Positions 18,801 through 27,581 of a stretch of 64,000 nt of DNA are shown one piece after another (positions within the stretch are counted from its first letter, which is position 1; each line of letters starts with the position of its first letter). The stretch lies in NCBI GenBank assembly GCA_040004035.1, contig JAMPLN010000017.1; one strand, written 5' to 3'. The translations under genes and the position numbers were made by a program. This DNA is from Microcoleus vaginatus_C (GTDB lineage: Bacteria > Cyanobacteriota > Cyanobacteriia > Cyanobacteriales > Microcoleaceae). Below the pieces are notes generated by a model. It was not told where the DNA came from. It saw only the letters and a list, made by a program, of their open reading frames with translations, and did not search any database.

Positions 18801-19555
18801 AAATCAATTTATTTCAGCAGTTGGTGAATCAATTGGCGATCGCGATTCAGCAATCTCTACTTTACCAGCAACTGCAAGCTGAACTGAGCGATCGCAAACA
18901 AGCGGAAGCAAATTTGAAAAACTCCCTCAGAGAAAAAGAAATTTTGCTCAAAGAAATTCACCACCGCGTCAAAAACAACCTCTGCGTAGTTGCCAGTCTG
19001 TTAGAATTGCAATCGAACACAGTTGCCGACCCGCAAGTAAGCAAAATGTTTGAAGAAAGTCAGAATCGCCTTTATTCTATGGCTCTGATTCACGAAAAAC
19101 TGTACCGTTCGACTAACCTAGCGCAAATTAATTTTGGCGAATATCTCGAAGATTTGGTAAGTAACTTGTTTCACTCTTACAATATTAGCAACAACCAAAT
19201 TCAGTTGCAGGTATTAGCTGAGCCAATTTCCCTAAATCTTGAAACGGCTACTCCCTGCGGTTTAATTGCCAATGAATTGGTTTCAAATACCCTGAAACAC
19301 GCTTTTCCTGATGGCACAACTGGTACAGTTAGTGTAGAATGCTATCAAACGGGCGATAAAGAAATTAACCTCTTAGTTAAGGACAACGGCATTGGCTTTC
19401 CTCAAAACTTAGATTTTCGGAAAACTCACTCGATGGGGTTTCAAGTTGTCTGCACTTTAACCGAGCAGTTAGAAGGAACCATCGAAATTTCCAGAGAATT
19501 GGGTACCTCCTTTCACTTAAAATTTAACGAGTTAAACTACTTTCAAAGATTGTAA
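15848..19555 (+). CDS. CBS-PAS-GAF sensor histidine kinase (HisKA_2 type)
   Basis: 1235 residues, soluble. A CBS pair (1-160) is followed by about five PAS domains (200-840) marked by repeated DITDRK/DVTDRK ends, then a GAF domain (about 845-1020; AHQCDGPRDWKEWE) and a HisKA_2/HATPase end (about 1030-1230). The phosphoacceptor is in EIHHRVKNNL (about 1037), the N-box is LIANELVSNTLKHAFP and the G-box is DNGIGFP. I see no CH bilin-attachment pair in the GAF domain, so a chromophore is not supported. CBS domains often bind adenine nucleotides, which would suit a neighbour of an adenylate cyclase, but that is an inference. The receiver-kinase gene starts 4 bp after the stop, a probable partner for phosphotransfer. 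Confidence 0.92.
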   Translation: MELANLSANLRSPDEAVDRRFATVAPSTSLAEAIALMRQTSNPCPLPNSPAFPDSNETVKASINCVLVVDENQLVGLLSSEDVLNLATAEYGWQGMKVADAMTRNLIVLQESEFTDISTAFKLFCQYSIDCLPIVDERGQPVGIVSEKRIRPAMYSWIEALNQEVAKLQEQCELLEGNCELEKVSDRQNAENAMRQSEARYLAIVEDQTELICRYLPDGKITFVNQAYCRYFGVQPFDLLGKCFMSLLPEADREIFQQQYTSVSPDNPIFTCEHRVILPSGEIRWQQWIDRAIFDESGQIVEYQAAGRDVTDRKQAEIALQQLNGELERRVQQRTQWYEMAVSAGKVGVWDWNLETDEIYIAPSLKALLGYQDAEIPNRMENWASHVHPDDRVAVAEAVNAYLEGLTEIYEIEHRMLRKDGSICWILARGSAIRSASGKAFRLTGTDTDITDRKLTEEKLQNSEAELLALFNAMTDIVLVFDASGRYLKIAPTAPELLYKPAPEVLGKTLAEIFPEAEANFALAHIRQTLASGQTHRVEYSMEIGCKLFWFDASISPLDCDRVMWVARDITARKHAEAALQKSEEKFRNLFDDAPIALGLASLRDFRTIKVNEAHRQMLGYSDSELASMTFSELTHPEDLQADVEEVKQLICGNISRFQSEKRLIKKNGELMWANLTVTLIRDREGIPLYSMGAIEDISYRKRAEMEFQQLKERLQFLLGSNPAVIFTAAPMADFCTTYISDNVQTIVGYDPQELLADCKFWSSRIHPEDRPQFLVNFSDLSAEKNCISEYRFLHQDGIYRWLRTELKLLVDSRGIPIEIIGYAADISNSKYAELARGQQFEQERLVEAIARRVRQSLQLEEILNTTVAELQQVLLADRVLVYQILPKRGGRVIAEAVAEGCSQLVDRYFGEEVFPPESYQLYLQGRISAISELDDPCITPCVVEFMKQIQVRAKLVVPIIQHTQLWGLLIAHQCDGPRDWKEWEINLFQQLVNQLAIAIQQSLLYQQLQAELSDRKQAEANLKNSLREKEILLKEIHHRVKNNLCVVASLLELQSNTVADPQVSKMFEESQNRLYSMALIHEKLYRSTNLAQINFGEYLEDLVSNLFHSYNISNNQIQLQVLAEPISLNLETATPCGLIANELVSNTLKHAFPDGTTGTVSVECYQTGDKEINLLVKDNGIGFPQNLDFRKTHSMGFQVVCTLTEQLEGTIEISRELGTSFHLKFNELNYFQRL

Positions 19556-19559
19556 CAAT

Positions 19560-20681
19560 ATGAGTTTTGCCGAAAAACCAATTAATATTTTGATTGTCGA
19601 AGACGAACTATTAATTGCTAAAAATTTATCCCCAAAATTAGAAAAATTGGGATATCAAATCGCCGATATCGTTTCTTCAGGAGCGGATGCCATCCAGCGC
19701 GCCCACGAACTAAGGCCCGATTTGATTTTAATGGATATAGTTATCAAAGGCGACATTGACGGCATAGAAACAGCAGCAATAATTAATCAAGAATTAGATA
19801 TACCAATTATCTATACAACTGCGTATGCCGACGACGCAACTTTGCAGCGAGCCGAAAATACTGGTTCTTACGGCTACCTGCTCAAACCTTTTAAAGAAAG
19901 AGAAATGCACGCCACTATCAAGATAGCACTGAGCAAACATCAAGAAGCAGTTGGTCTGAAAAAATTAATGACATTAGCAGCAGAAAAAAGCGAAAACAGA
20001 TCGCGCTTTATTTCTATGGCTTACCACGATTTAAACACTCCTTTAACAACCATACAGTTATCGGCGGAAATGCTAGAAGATAGCGACTTGGAGAGAAACC
20101 CCGGAACTAGCAATAAAAATGTTGACCGGATTAAAAAAGCCGTCAGTAATATGAGTGGGCTGCTGGAAGATATTTTAATGCTTAGCAAAGCAGAATCCGG
20201 GAAAATTTCCTTAAACTTAAATCCGATCAATGCGACGGATTTATGCAATTCTATTTTAGAAGAACTGCAACCTATCGTCACCGACAAACACCTAGTACAT
20301 TTCCGCAGTCACACAAATCCGCTGCACGCCAATCTTGATGCCAAACTACTGCACCACCTTCTGACAAATTTGCTTTCAAACGCTATTAAATATTCTCCCA
20401 ACGGCGGCAAGGTAAGTTTAGACTTAAGCTGCGAAAACCAACAAATAATTTTGTGCGTTCGAGATGAGGGAATTGGGATGACACCGGAATATCAAGGAAA
20501 ACTATTTCAGCAGTTTGAACGGGGTGCTAATGTAGGCAAGATTAAAGGATCGGGTTTGGGACTCTGCATTGTCAAACACATAGTTGACCTGCATGGCGGT
20601 ACAATAAGTGTGGAAAGTGCGATCGACAAAGGTACTACATTTATTGTAGCGCTGCCTTTTTGTGGTGACGATAACAGCTAA
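19560..20681 (+). CDS. Response regulator-histidine kinase hybrid (REC-HisKA-HATPase)
   Basis: 373 residues. The N-terminal receiver (about 9-125) has the acidic pair in VEDE, the phosphoacceptor Asp in LILMDIVIKG (about 60) and the conserved Lys in LLKPFK. It is followed by a HisKA H-box MAYHDLNTPLTT (His about 155), N-box LTNLLSNAIKYSPN, G1 DEGIGM and G2 GSGLGLCIV. It could receive phosphate from the upstream HisKA_2 kinase (4 bp away, certainly co-transcribed) and modulate its own kinase domain. The kinase half resembles the C-terminus of the 11361-12920 kinase, including the GANVGKI-type linker before the G2 box. There is no DNA-binding output domain, so output is by phosphorelay. Confidence 0.92.
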   Translation: MSFAEKPINILIVEDELLIAKNLSPKLEKLGYQIADIVSSGADAIQRAHELRPDLILMDIVIKGDIDGIETAAIINQELDIPIIYTTAYADDATLQRAENTGSYGYLLKPFKEREMHATIKIALSKHQEAVGLKKLMTLAAEKSENRSRFISMAYHDLNTPLTTIQLSAEMLEDSDLERNPGTSNKNVDRIKKAVSNMSGLLEDILMLSKAESGKISLNLNPINATDLCNSILEELQPIVTDKHLVHFRSHTNPLHANLDAKLLHHLLTNLLSNAIKYSPNGGKVSLDLSCENQQIILCVRDEGIGMTPEYQGKLFQQFERGANVGKIKGSGLGLCIVKHIVDLHGGTISVESAIDKGTTFIVALPFCGDDNS

Positions 20682-20707
20682 CAGTTAACAGTTAAAATTA
20701 GTCATTG

Positions 20708-21880
20708 TCAGCAAAATCTATTGGGAGATAAAAGCTCGATCGCCCTATCTTCTTCTCCCCCCGCCGCATTCGCAAATCGCTCAGCCAAAGCAGGTACAAT
20801 AACCAAAGGATTGCTGAGACCAGAAAAAACGTGCAATCCAGGGCGATCGGCAATCGGCCCCACTACAGGCAAATTATCAGCGCTGAATGCCACACTACAC
20901 TCGTGCCAAGTTGCAGGTAAACCTGCCAAATCAGGCAAAACCTTGCCGATTCCTGCACGAATTGCGGTTTCGCTGGTTTCGCGATCGACTTTAGCATTCA
21001 AATCGCTCAAAGTGCGCGACAATTGCCCGATCCGCAAACTCCCATCCTTAAACCCAATTGCACCCGAATCTAAAATCGGCGGCTGTAACTCTTTACCCGG
21101 TTCATCCCAAAGAAAATCCACCTCAATTCTACTCGATTCAGCTTCCAATTCAAAACGTTTTAATACCGCAGGCATCACCAAAGTCTTGAGTTTCAAATCC
21201 ACAGGTGCAGTTTCCAAAATCTCAGTGCGAGTAAAATAAACTCCCACAGAAACACCAGCGGCTTTCAGCAAACTCCGACTCCAACCTCCAGCACAAACCA
21301 CAGCATTTTCACAACGATAAATTCCCTGCGCCGTCTTAACTCCCGAAATCCGATTTCCCTCTTCTATAAACCCAATTACTTCAGCAAATTCTATCGTTCC
21401 TCCCAACCGTAGAAATCCTTGACAATAAGCTTTATTTGTGGCTGTCGGCGAAATGTGACCGTGACGCACAGTCAGAGCTCCGGCGATCGCACTTTTATTG
21501 AGTAAAGGTTCCAACTCGCCAGCTTCTGCAACACTCAAAAGCTGCGGAACCCTCGCAAAATGCGCGTAATTAGCCGCCACTTTTTCGGCATCATTACCCG
21601 CATCAATTGTCAGCAACAAATCCAACTCGCGAAACTCAGTATCAGCATCTAATTCCGCTGATAAATGGCGGTGGCGTTCGATACCTTCCCGACACAATTG
21701 GCGAGTTAAATCAGTCGTTCCCGACCAATAAGCCAAGCCACCGTAACTAAAACGAGTCGCATTTTGCAGGGTAGCATCTCGTTCCAAAAGCAGCACAGCA
21801 CAACCTTTTTTGGCCAGCTCGTAACTCAGTGATGCACCCGTAATGCCACCGCCGACAACAATCCAATCGTAACTTTTCAT
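20708..21880 (-). CDS. FAD-dependent amino-acid oxidase-type oxidoreductase (DAO family)
   Basis: 390 residues. The N-terminal dinucleotide-binding motif is VVGGGITGASLSYELAKKG, followed by the FAD ribose-binding acid in LLLERD; the C-terminal half has the DAO-type signature VVGPIADRPGLHVFSGLSNP. It is probably a flavoenzyme acting on an amine or amino acid such as glycine or a proline-like substrate; the substrate is not readable. The open frame extends to 21943, but MKSYDWIVVGGG at 21880 gives the standard short lead before the Rossmann motif. It is convergent with the receiver-kinase gene, with only 26 bp between stops and no clear terminator. No functional partner is nearby. Confidence 0.9.
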   Translation of the reverse strand: MKSYDWIVVGGGITGASLSYELAKKGCAVLLLERDATLQNATRFSYGGLAYWSGTTDLTRQLCREGIERHRHLSAELDADTEFRELDLLLTIDAGNDAEKVAANYAHFARVPQLLSVAEAGELEPLLNKSAIAGALTVRHGHISPTATNKAYCQGFLRLGGTIEFAEVIGFIEEGNRISGVKTAQGIYRCENAVVCAGGWSRSLLKAAGVSVGVYFTRTEILETAPVDLKLKTLVMPAVLKRFELEAESSRIEVDFLWDEPGKELQPPILDSGAIGFKDGSLRIGQLSRTLSDLNAKVDRETSETAIRAGIGKVLPDLAGLPATWHECSVAFSADNLPVVGPIADRPGLHVFSGLSNPLVIVPALAERFANAAGGEEDRAIELLSPNRFC

Positions 21881-22091
21881 GGGCAACTCAAAGGGAAGGA
21901 AAATATCATGCTTAGATTTTAGCTTAGGTTTTTTCTGAACCAATCGAAAAACCTCTACCTACAGGAAGAGGCTGCCTGCGATCGGCATAACTAAAACTTC
22001 CACCCCTCGGGAGATGTTTGCGTAGAGATATTTTTCGTTCAATAGTAGGAATTAGAGTCAGCAAAAAATTAGAAATACCAGAGAGGTTTTT

Positions 22092-22370
22092 ATGAGTATC
22101 GACAAACCAGGCAAAGATATGGAGCGCACTGTCAATCCGGGCGATCGCATTGCCGACGAACCGCAAACCATCGAAGAAAAAGCCAAGCAACTGGCGGTAG
22201 ACCACGTACCAGACATCACGGGGGATGTTGTTACAGTTCCAACTTATGTGATCGTAGAAGAACCGGACGGGGAAAAGAAAGCTTTGCACCACGTCAAAGA
22301 CGCCGACGAAATTTCTGACGTAATTCGGCAGGCCCGCGTTGACGAAAATGGCGAGCGGGTTTGGGATTAG
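22092..22370 (+). CDS. Small conserved hypothetical protein
   Basis: 92 residues (MSIDKPGKDMERTVNPGDRI), preceded by a gagagg Shine-Dalgarno at 22081-22086. It is acidic, charged and soluble with no transmembrane segment or cysteine. The middle holds a short beta-rich part (GDVVTVPTYVIVEEPDG). It looks like a small cyanobacterial orphan family, but I recognise no function. The DUF2231 membrane-protein gene starts 50 bp downstream on the same strand. Confidence 0.7.
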   Translation: MSIDKPGKDMERTVNPGDRIADEPQTIEEKAKQLAVDHVPDITGDVVTVPTYVIVEEPDGEKKALHHVKDADEISDVIRQARVDENGERVWD

Positions 22371-22420
22371 GTTCAATCCAATAAAAACGGCTTTGTTGTA
22401 AAAAAGTTACTGTAGAAATC

Positions 22421-22960
22421 ATGGAAACAAATCAAAGAAATAGTACGCCTTATCCCAATATTCCGCCGATTCTCGAAAGTGACGACTCAGAGTATCGCGA
22501 CGCCGGCATAACCAGTTCAGTTGCAATTGCAGGTCATCCGCTTCACCCCGTGCTCGTACTGTTTCCGGTAGCCTTTTTAGTAGGAGCTGCCGGCACGGAC
22601 ATCGGTTATTGGCTGACAAGCGATCCGTTTTGGGCGAGAGCTTCGCTTTGGCTGATCGGTGTGGGTTTTGCTGCGGGGATTTTGGCCGCAATCACGGGCT
22701 TTTTAGATTTTTTCAAAGTTAAAAGAGTGCGCGATCGCAGTGCCGGTTGGTTGCACATGGGTGGCAATGTGGCGGTTATGGTACTTACCCTGATTAACCT
22801 GGTGTTGCGACAAGGAAATCCGGCTGAGCCGATCGTATATACAGGTTTAGCAATATCGATCGTCGTGGCAGCCTTGCTGGGCATTACAGGCTGGTTCGGC
22901 GGCGAACTAAGTTTTCGCCATAAAATCGGCGTCATCGGCCCTACCAGTCATAATTCGTAG
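22421..22960 (+). CDS. DUF2231 family membrane protein
   Basis: 179 residues. A polar N-terminus of about 35 residues precedes four predicted membrane helices: LHPVLVLFPVAFLVGAAG, ASLWLIGVGFAAGILAAITG, GGNVAVMVLTLINLVL, and LAISIVVAALLGITGWFGG. The HPLHP motif at about 40-44 before the first helix is typical of DUF2231 proteins and could bind a metal or heme, although that is not established. It lies 50 bp after a small soluble protein gene and may be co-transcribed. Downstream at about 22975-23030 is an agggacttc/gaagtccct-type dispersed repeat, not a clear terminator. Confidence 0.85.
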   Translation: METNQRNSTPYPNIPPILESDDSEYRDAGITSSVAIAGHPLHPVLVLFPVAFLVGAAGTDIGYWLTSDPFWARASLWLIGVGFAAGILAAITGFLDFFKVKRVRDRSAGWLHMGGNVAVMVLTLINLVLRQGNPAEPIVYTGLAISIVVAALLGITGWFGGELSFRHKIGVIGPTSHNS

Positions 22961-23027
22961 GTTTCTGAGCATTTGTAGTAGGGACTTCCGTCCCTCTTCA
23001 TTTGACACTTTAGGACTAAAGTCCTTA

Positions 23028-23348
23028 CTACAAACTTAAAGATTGTCCCAGCCAATTGAGATAAGCATCGCTGCCAGCGATAATAGGAATAGCAATAATT
23101 TCGGGAACTTCATAGGAATGGAGTTCCTGAACTTTTGTTTTTAAAGCCTCAAATTTAGCCAGATCAGTTTTAATTACCAACTGCCACTCAGACTCGGAAT
23201 GAATCTCGCCTTGCCAAGTATAAATAGAGCGAATCGGCGACAAACTCACACAAGCAGCCAGCTTGTGTTCAACTAAAGATTTAGCAATATTTTCCGCCTC
23301 CGCCTCCGATGCAGCAGTTACCAGCACCACCCCAAAATTAACAGTCAT
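23028..23348 (-). CDS. cutA: CutA family divalent-cation tolerance protein
   Basis: 106 residues, the normal length of the trimeric CutA1 fold. It starts MTVNFGVVLVTAASEAEAENIAKSL and has the family core AACVSLSPIRSIYTWQGEI, a QLVIKT strand and HSYEVPEIIAIPI near the end. CutA is a small, very stable PII-like trimer linked to copper tolerance in E. coli and of unsettled function in cyanobacteria. It is convergent with the DUF2231 gene. Upstream (23349-23625) only dispersed repeats were seen. Confidence 0.93.
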   Translation of the reverse strand: MTVNFGVVLVTAASEAEAENIAKSLVEHKLAACVSLSPIRSIYTWQGEIHSESEWQLVIKTDLAKFEALKTKVQELHSYEVPEIIAIPIIAGSDAYLNWLGQSLSL

Positions 23349-23625
23349 AACAATTTTAGATTTGAGATTAAAGAATGGATTTCAACAGAAAACCTTGAGC
23401 GTAATCCTTTGTAGCTAAACGGCAATGCCTTGTCAGGCGCGGATATCTACCATTTCTAATAATTCTAGTTACCGGATTTAATCGATCTTTTCGCATCTAT
23501 CTAAATTTTACAGTCAAGTGGGATGAAATTCTTGTGGGAAGTAGGGGTTGGGCGGGCATCCCGCCCAAAAATCCCCTTCAGATACGCAATTACCAATTCC
23601 CCACTTCCAAATTCCCCCTTTCCCA

Positions 23626-24525
23626 TTACCCATTTTTAATTTCCGTAACTTCCCAAGAATTGACTCTGCCAGCCCCAGCTAAGGAAAAATAGCGCCTAGT
23701 AGATTCCGGCAAAATAGCTCCCGCCAACAAAGCATTATCTAAATTAGCTCCTATTAACGTCGCCTCGCTCAAATCTGCTGCCATCAAATCTGCTTGACAC
23801 AACTTTGCCCAATTCAGATTTGCCCCTCTCAAACAACTTCCCCTCAACTTAGCCCCGGTTAAGTTTGCACCCGCCAACTTTACCCCACGCAACTGAGCCG
23901 CGCTGAAATTCGCCCCCGCCAAATTCGAGCCTTCCAAATTAGCTCCCATTAGTTTAGCTTCACTCACGTTAACGCCGCTCAAATCTGCACCGCAGAGATT
24001 CACCCCTGTCAACTGCGCTCGCCGCAGACTGACTCCAGTTAATTGAGCTCCAAAAAGTTTTGCACTGTTGAGCCTTGCACCGTAAAGGTTGGCCCACTTA
24101 AAATTAGCTGCCGTCAGATTCGCGCCCAGCAAGTTAACTAATTGCAAGTCGGCGCTGCACAAATTGGCATTCCACAACACAGCACCCCGCAGGTTTGCGC
24201 TAGTTAAAGTTGCGCCGCTTAACTTTACTCTGGGCAATTTTGCCTTTACCAAAAAAGCTCCACTCAAATTAGCTTTTGTCAAATCTGCACCCGAAAGTTG
24301 GGTTTCGCCCATTTTGGCAAAAGTCAGATTTGTTCTTTGCATCTGTGCATCTTTGAGTTTGGCTTTGGTGAGAAACGCCCTGCTGAGGTTCGCCCCGGAA
24401 AGATTAGCTTGCGAAAGGTTGACTCCTATTAAGATTGCTCCGCTGAGGTTTTTTCCGCTGAGGTCGGCTCCAGTAAAATCTCTTTGTCCTTTTTCGTAAT
24501 TGTTGAGCAGTTCACTAACTTCCAT
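23626..24525 (-). CDS. Pentapeptide-repeat protein
   Basis: 299 residues, nearly all A(D/N)LxX pentapeptides from about residue 15 to 275 (for example GADLSGKNLSGAILIGVNLS), predicting a right-handed quadrilateral beta-helix of about 50 coils. There is no signal peptide or membrane segment, so it is cytoplasmic. A short non-repeat C-terminus (STRRYFSLAGAGRVNSWEVT) may cap the helix. Such proteins are very common in cyanobacteria; some mimic DNA or bind gyrase, but nothing here shows a role. Confidence 0.93.
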   Translation of the reverse strand: MEVSELLNNYEKGQRDFTGADLSGKNLSGAILIGVNLSQANLSGANLSRAFLTKAKLKDAQMQRTNLTFAKMGETQLSGADLTKANLSGAFLVKAKLPRVKLSGATLTSANLRGAVLWNANLCSADLQLVNLLGANLTAANFKWANLYGARLNSAKLFGAQLTGVSLRRAQLTGVNLCGADLSGVNVSEAKLMGANLEGSNLAGANFSAAQLRGVKLAGANLTGAKLRGSCLRGANLNWAKLCQADLMAADLSEATLIGANLDNALLAGAILPESTRRYFSLAGAGRVNSWEVTEIKNG

Positions 24526-24761
24526 AGGGCATCATACCTTCTATGATTGTGGGGTTTCGATCCAGAAATCTTTACTGTTAAGGTTGTTTCAGAAAGGAAA
24601 CTGTTTTAGCGTTTGCCTCAAACGGTATAAATTTCATTAACATCACTTTCTGTTTAAAGGCAATCTCTTAATAAAGATTTTATATCTTCCACGGGGTAGC
24701 GATCGCCCTTTCGGTATTTTTGAATTAAAAGTTAATGTTTCTTGACAGAGAGACTCCTTGC

Positions 24762-27281
24762 TTAAGGATCGACGGTAATTCGCAACTTCAGGCGCAGCGT
24801 GCCCTTGAATCCTGCAGGAGGTTGCCAGGAACTCAAAGCCTTCTTGAGAGTCTCTACGGCGTCTGTTGCTTGCAGCGTCGAGGTTTGAGTATCTATCGCC
24901 ACTCGGGCAACGCGGCCGTCTTGCACCGATAACTCCCACACCGTTTCACCGCTAACCCCCGCCGGGAGATTAACCGATTGTAGGTATTGAGTCAAAGCGG
25001 CCAGTGCCCCGGTATCCAACCCTTCGGCGCTAACTACTTGAAGGCGAGAAGCCAAAGGCTTCTGGGGTTGCAACTCACCGTAACCGGGCTGCCGCGGCAT
25101 AGCAGGAGCTGGACTCACGGGTGCCGAGTTGCGATTCGAAGTAACGCTGCGAGTGCCGCCTCTAGTTTGCTCTGCCCCCTCCGACTGGAAAATACCTTCA
25201 TAGCTGACACCCTGCGGCAATTCCACAGGCACTTGCACCCTACGACGAGATCCATCAGGTTCGACTCGCACTTCTTCGCTCACAGCCACAAAAGCCGTGT
25301 ATTCCGACAGCAAGCGATAAGTCAGAGCAGTATTAGTCACAGCTTCCACCAGAGATTTAGTCTCACCACCAAACATTTGATTCATTAAATCTTTAATGCG
25401 CGATCGCCCCCAAAGTTGAGCTACCGCCGGATTGCCAAAATCCGTAGCGGTTGCTGCGACTGAAGTTGACTCCCGCTGCCGCCCGCCGGATTGAGCAAAA
25501 TTAACAGGTAAAACTTGCTCGTAAGTTTTGCCGCCCGCAAGAGTGCCGCGAATGCGAAGTTGGCCGGAGGCTCGATCGGTCTTTTTGCCAAACAAAACCA
25601 GCGGCCCACTCGCAAACAAGTCTGGGGGTGCGATCGGATAAATCTCCGGTTTTTCCCCCATTCCTTCCCAACTAATTTGAATATTAGTCAATACCGGACT
25701 ATTAATTTCCCGAAAAAACTTTTCTGTCGCTTCTGCTGACGGTTCATCTTGACGAATTACTTGAGACGTGCCTCTTCCCACTTCCGCCAAACGGTTAATC
25801 AAAAACCGATTCACCGAACCGCCAACACCAAAACTATAAAGTCGATTTCCTGGTTTCAGACTCTCCTGAACCCGCGCTAGCACTTCATTTTCATTACCAA
25901 TGTAACCGTCTGTAATTAGTACAATACTCCGCAGCCTTCCCGTTGCCGCCGCCGGAAAATTCATCACTGCTTGAATGCCGTTAAGCAATTCACTGCCACC
26001 GTTAGCCTGCAACTTTTCGATATAATTAATTGCTTTTTGTCGATTTTCGGGAGTATTTGCTAAAGGAGTTGTTGAAATCGCTGTCGCAGTATTGGCAAAA
26101 TCAATAATAGTAAAAGTATCGTTGGTATTCAGCCCTTGAATGAAGCGGCGCATCAACTCCTTAGATTTCGCTAGTGGCTCGCCCTGTTGAGAACCGGAAG
26201 TATCCATCAGAAACACGACATCTTTAGGTACAATTTCATTAGTTTGGTAGTTTAATGCCGGAATCAAATAAGTAGCAAAATGACCGCCCCGCTGGTCGGA
26301 TTGAGTCAAGACAGTTGCGCGCGTATTTTCGCCCGCCACTCGATAGCGCAAAATTAAATCTTTATTGGGAATTGTGTCTGAATTGGCTAATTGGACTTGC
26401 ACAATATTTCCGCTGCGGTCAGTTGTAATTTGATGGGAAGTAGAGCGCACATCGCCGATCGCAACTCCGGCATCTATTTCTACCGAAACAGCAATATTGT
26501 GACCAGATCGCGTTCCCGGAGGCAAAACAGGCGGGTTAATGCGATCGGCATCGGTATTAACCCCCAGGGGGTTGGGATGGGTCGAATTTCCCGAAATATA
26601 GCGCGGCCCTACCACCATTGGAAACACAAATTCATAATCGCCGCCGGCAAACTTGAGACTTTCCGTGTAGCGAATCGTAACTTCAATTTTTTCTCCCGGT
26701 TTGATATTAGCGAGAGACTGAGTAAAAATATTGGATCGTTCTTGTTCCAACAAACCCGCAGTCCGGCCTTGCTTTCTGGCTTGTTCGTAAATTTCCAAAG
26801 CTTCCTCGCGGCGTTTGATATCAGCTTTAATAATTCGTGAGCCTATTTTAATTTCCATATCGTCCACCGCCGCTTCGTCGGGCAAAGGAAATACATAAAC
26901 AGCTTCTATAGATTCAGGAAAAGGATTTTCAAACTTCTGAACAACTTCGACGCGGGAGATATTGCCAGCTATTTTGGCTTTAACTTCAGTCTGCTTGAGA
27001 GGAAAGACTTGTTCTGATGTCGTATTGGGAGTTTTGACGAACAAACCGCCGACTGGACAGCGAGTTTCGGGCGATCGTCCGCCCTGGCAATTAACATTGT
27101 TACTAGCGAGAATTTTCGGCGACACAGACGAATAAATTTCCCCAGGATCTTTTGCCCGCGCTGCATTGGGAGCAAGCCACGCGCCACACTCGTTAGCGAA
27201 GCCCTCGAAGAGGATCGCAGCGAGCAATGCCATACCAGTAGAAAGCAACCGTTGAGGGGATAGAACGCAGACAAACTTCAT
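24762..27281 (-). CDS. Secreted VIT and von Willebrand A domain protein
   Basis: 839 residues. The N-terminus (about 1-45) is hydrophobic with a signal-like segment (LSTGMALLAAILFEGF). The VIT domain (about 85-215) contains VQKFENPFPESIEAVYVFPLP. The VWA domain (about 350-525) keeps a complete MIDAS (DTSGSQ, then Thr and ITDGYIGN). A proline-rich stretch follows (about 690-745), and the last 90 residues resemble a TonB-type or energy-transfer C-terminus (ETVWELSVQDGRV). Such inter-alpha-inhibitor-like proteins are extracytoplasmic and may mediate adhesion or complex assembly. No sortase or pilus gene is nearby. Neighbours are unrelated; the upstream 300 bp hold no gene. Confidence 0.87.
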   Translation of the reverse strand: MKFVCVLSPQRLLSTGMALLAAILFEGFANECGAWLAPNAARAKDPGEIYSSVSPKILASNNVNCQGGRSPETRCPVGGLFVKTPNTTSEQVFPLKQTEVKAKIAGNISRVEVVQKFENPFPESIEAVYVFPLPDEAAVDDMEIKIGSRIIKADIKRREEALEIYEQARKQGRTAGLLEQERSNIFTQSLANIKPGEKIEVTIRYTESLKFAGGDYEFVFPMVVGPRYISGNSTHPNPLGVNTDADRINPPVLPPGTRSGHNIAVSVEIDAGVAIGDVRSTSHQITTDRSGNIVQVQLANSDTIPNKDLILRYRVAGENTRATVLTQSDQRGGHFATYLIPALNYQTNEIVPKDVVFLMDTSGSQQGEPLAKSKELMRRFIQGLNTNDTFTIIDFANTATAISTTPLANTPENRQKAINYIEKLQANGGSELLNGIQAVMNFPAAATGRLRSIVLITDGYIGNENEVLARVQESLKPGNRLYSFGVGGSVNRFLINRLAEVGRGTSQVIRQDEPSAEATEKFFREINSPVLTNIQISWEGMGEKPEIYPIAPPDLFASGPLVLFGKKTDRASGQLRIRGTLAGGKTYEQVLPVNFAQSGGRQRESTSVAATATDFGNPAVAQLWGRSRIKDLMNQMFGGETKSLVEAVTNTALTYRLLSEYTAFVAVSEEVRVEPDGSRRRVQVPVELPQGVSYEGIFQSEGAEQTRGGTRSVTSNRNSAPVSPAPAMPRQPGYGELQPQKPLASRLQVVSAEGLDTGALAALTQYLQSVNLPAGVSGETVWELSVQDGRVARVAIDTQTSTLQATDAVETLKKALSSWQPPAGFKGTLRLKLRITVDP

Positions 27282-27581
27282 AGCTGTTTTTTTTAGCAGA
27301 CTTGAGGTGCTTTGTTTACCATGACTTTACGCTTCGCGAAACGTTCCTGAGTTAGCTTTCTGGGAAAAATGACTGAGCGCGTAGGGCTGATTTTAGATTG
27401 ACTCCACAGGCGCTAAAGGGGGACTGGAACTTTTGTCTAGACTGCTGTGGGCTTCCATCCGTCTTGGGGTGATGTCGGTTGGGGCGATCGTCCGCGAACC
27501 CAACCTAGAAAATTGTATGATAGTTAAATAATTAAATAACTCTAACCTCAACCTATCAAGCTCTAATAAATTGAAAATGCC
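27282..27581. other. Divergent intergenic region, no gene
   Basis: This 300-bp stretch separates the VIT/VWA gene (minus) from the Rpn-like gene (plus). It must hold both promoters, but I see no clear -10/-35 pair or operator. A short inverted pair ggttgggg / cccaacc near 27478-27506 flanks a HIP1 site. No gene or RNA is evident. Confidence 0.4.

Noticed and set aside
15848..19555. Bilin-binding cyanobacteriochrome GAF
   Set aside because: No Cys-His pair at the expected place; AHQCDGP alone is not sufficient.
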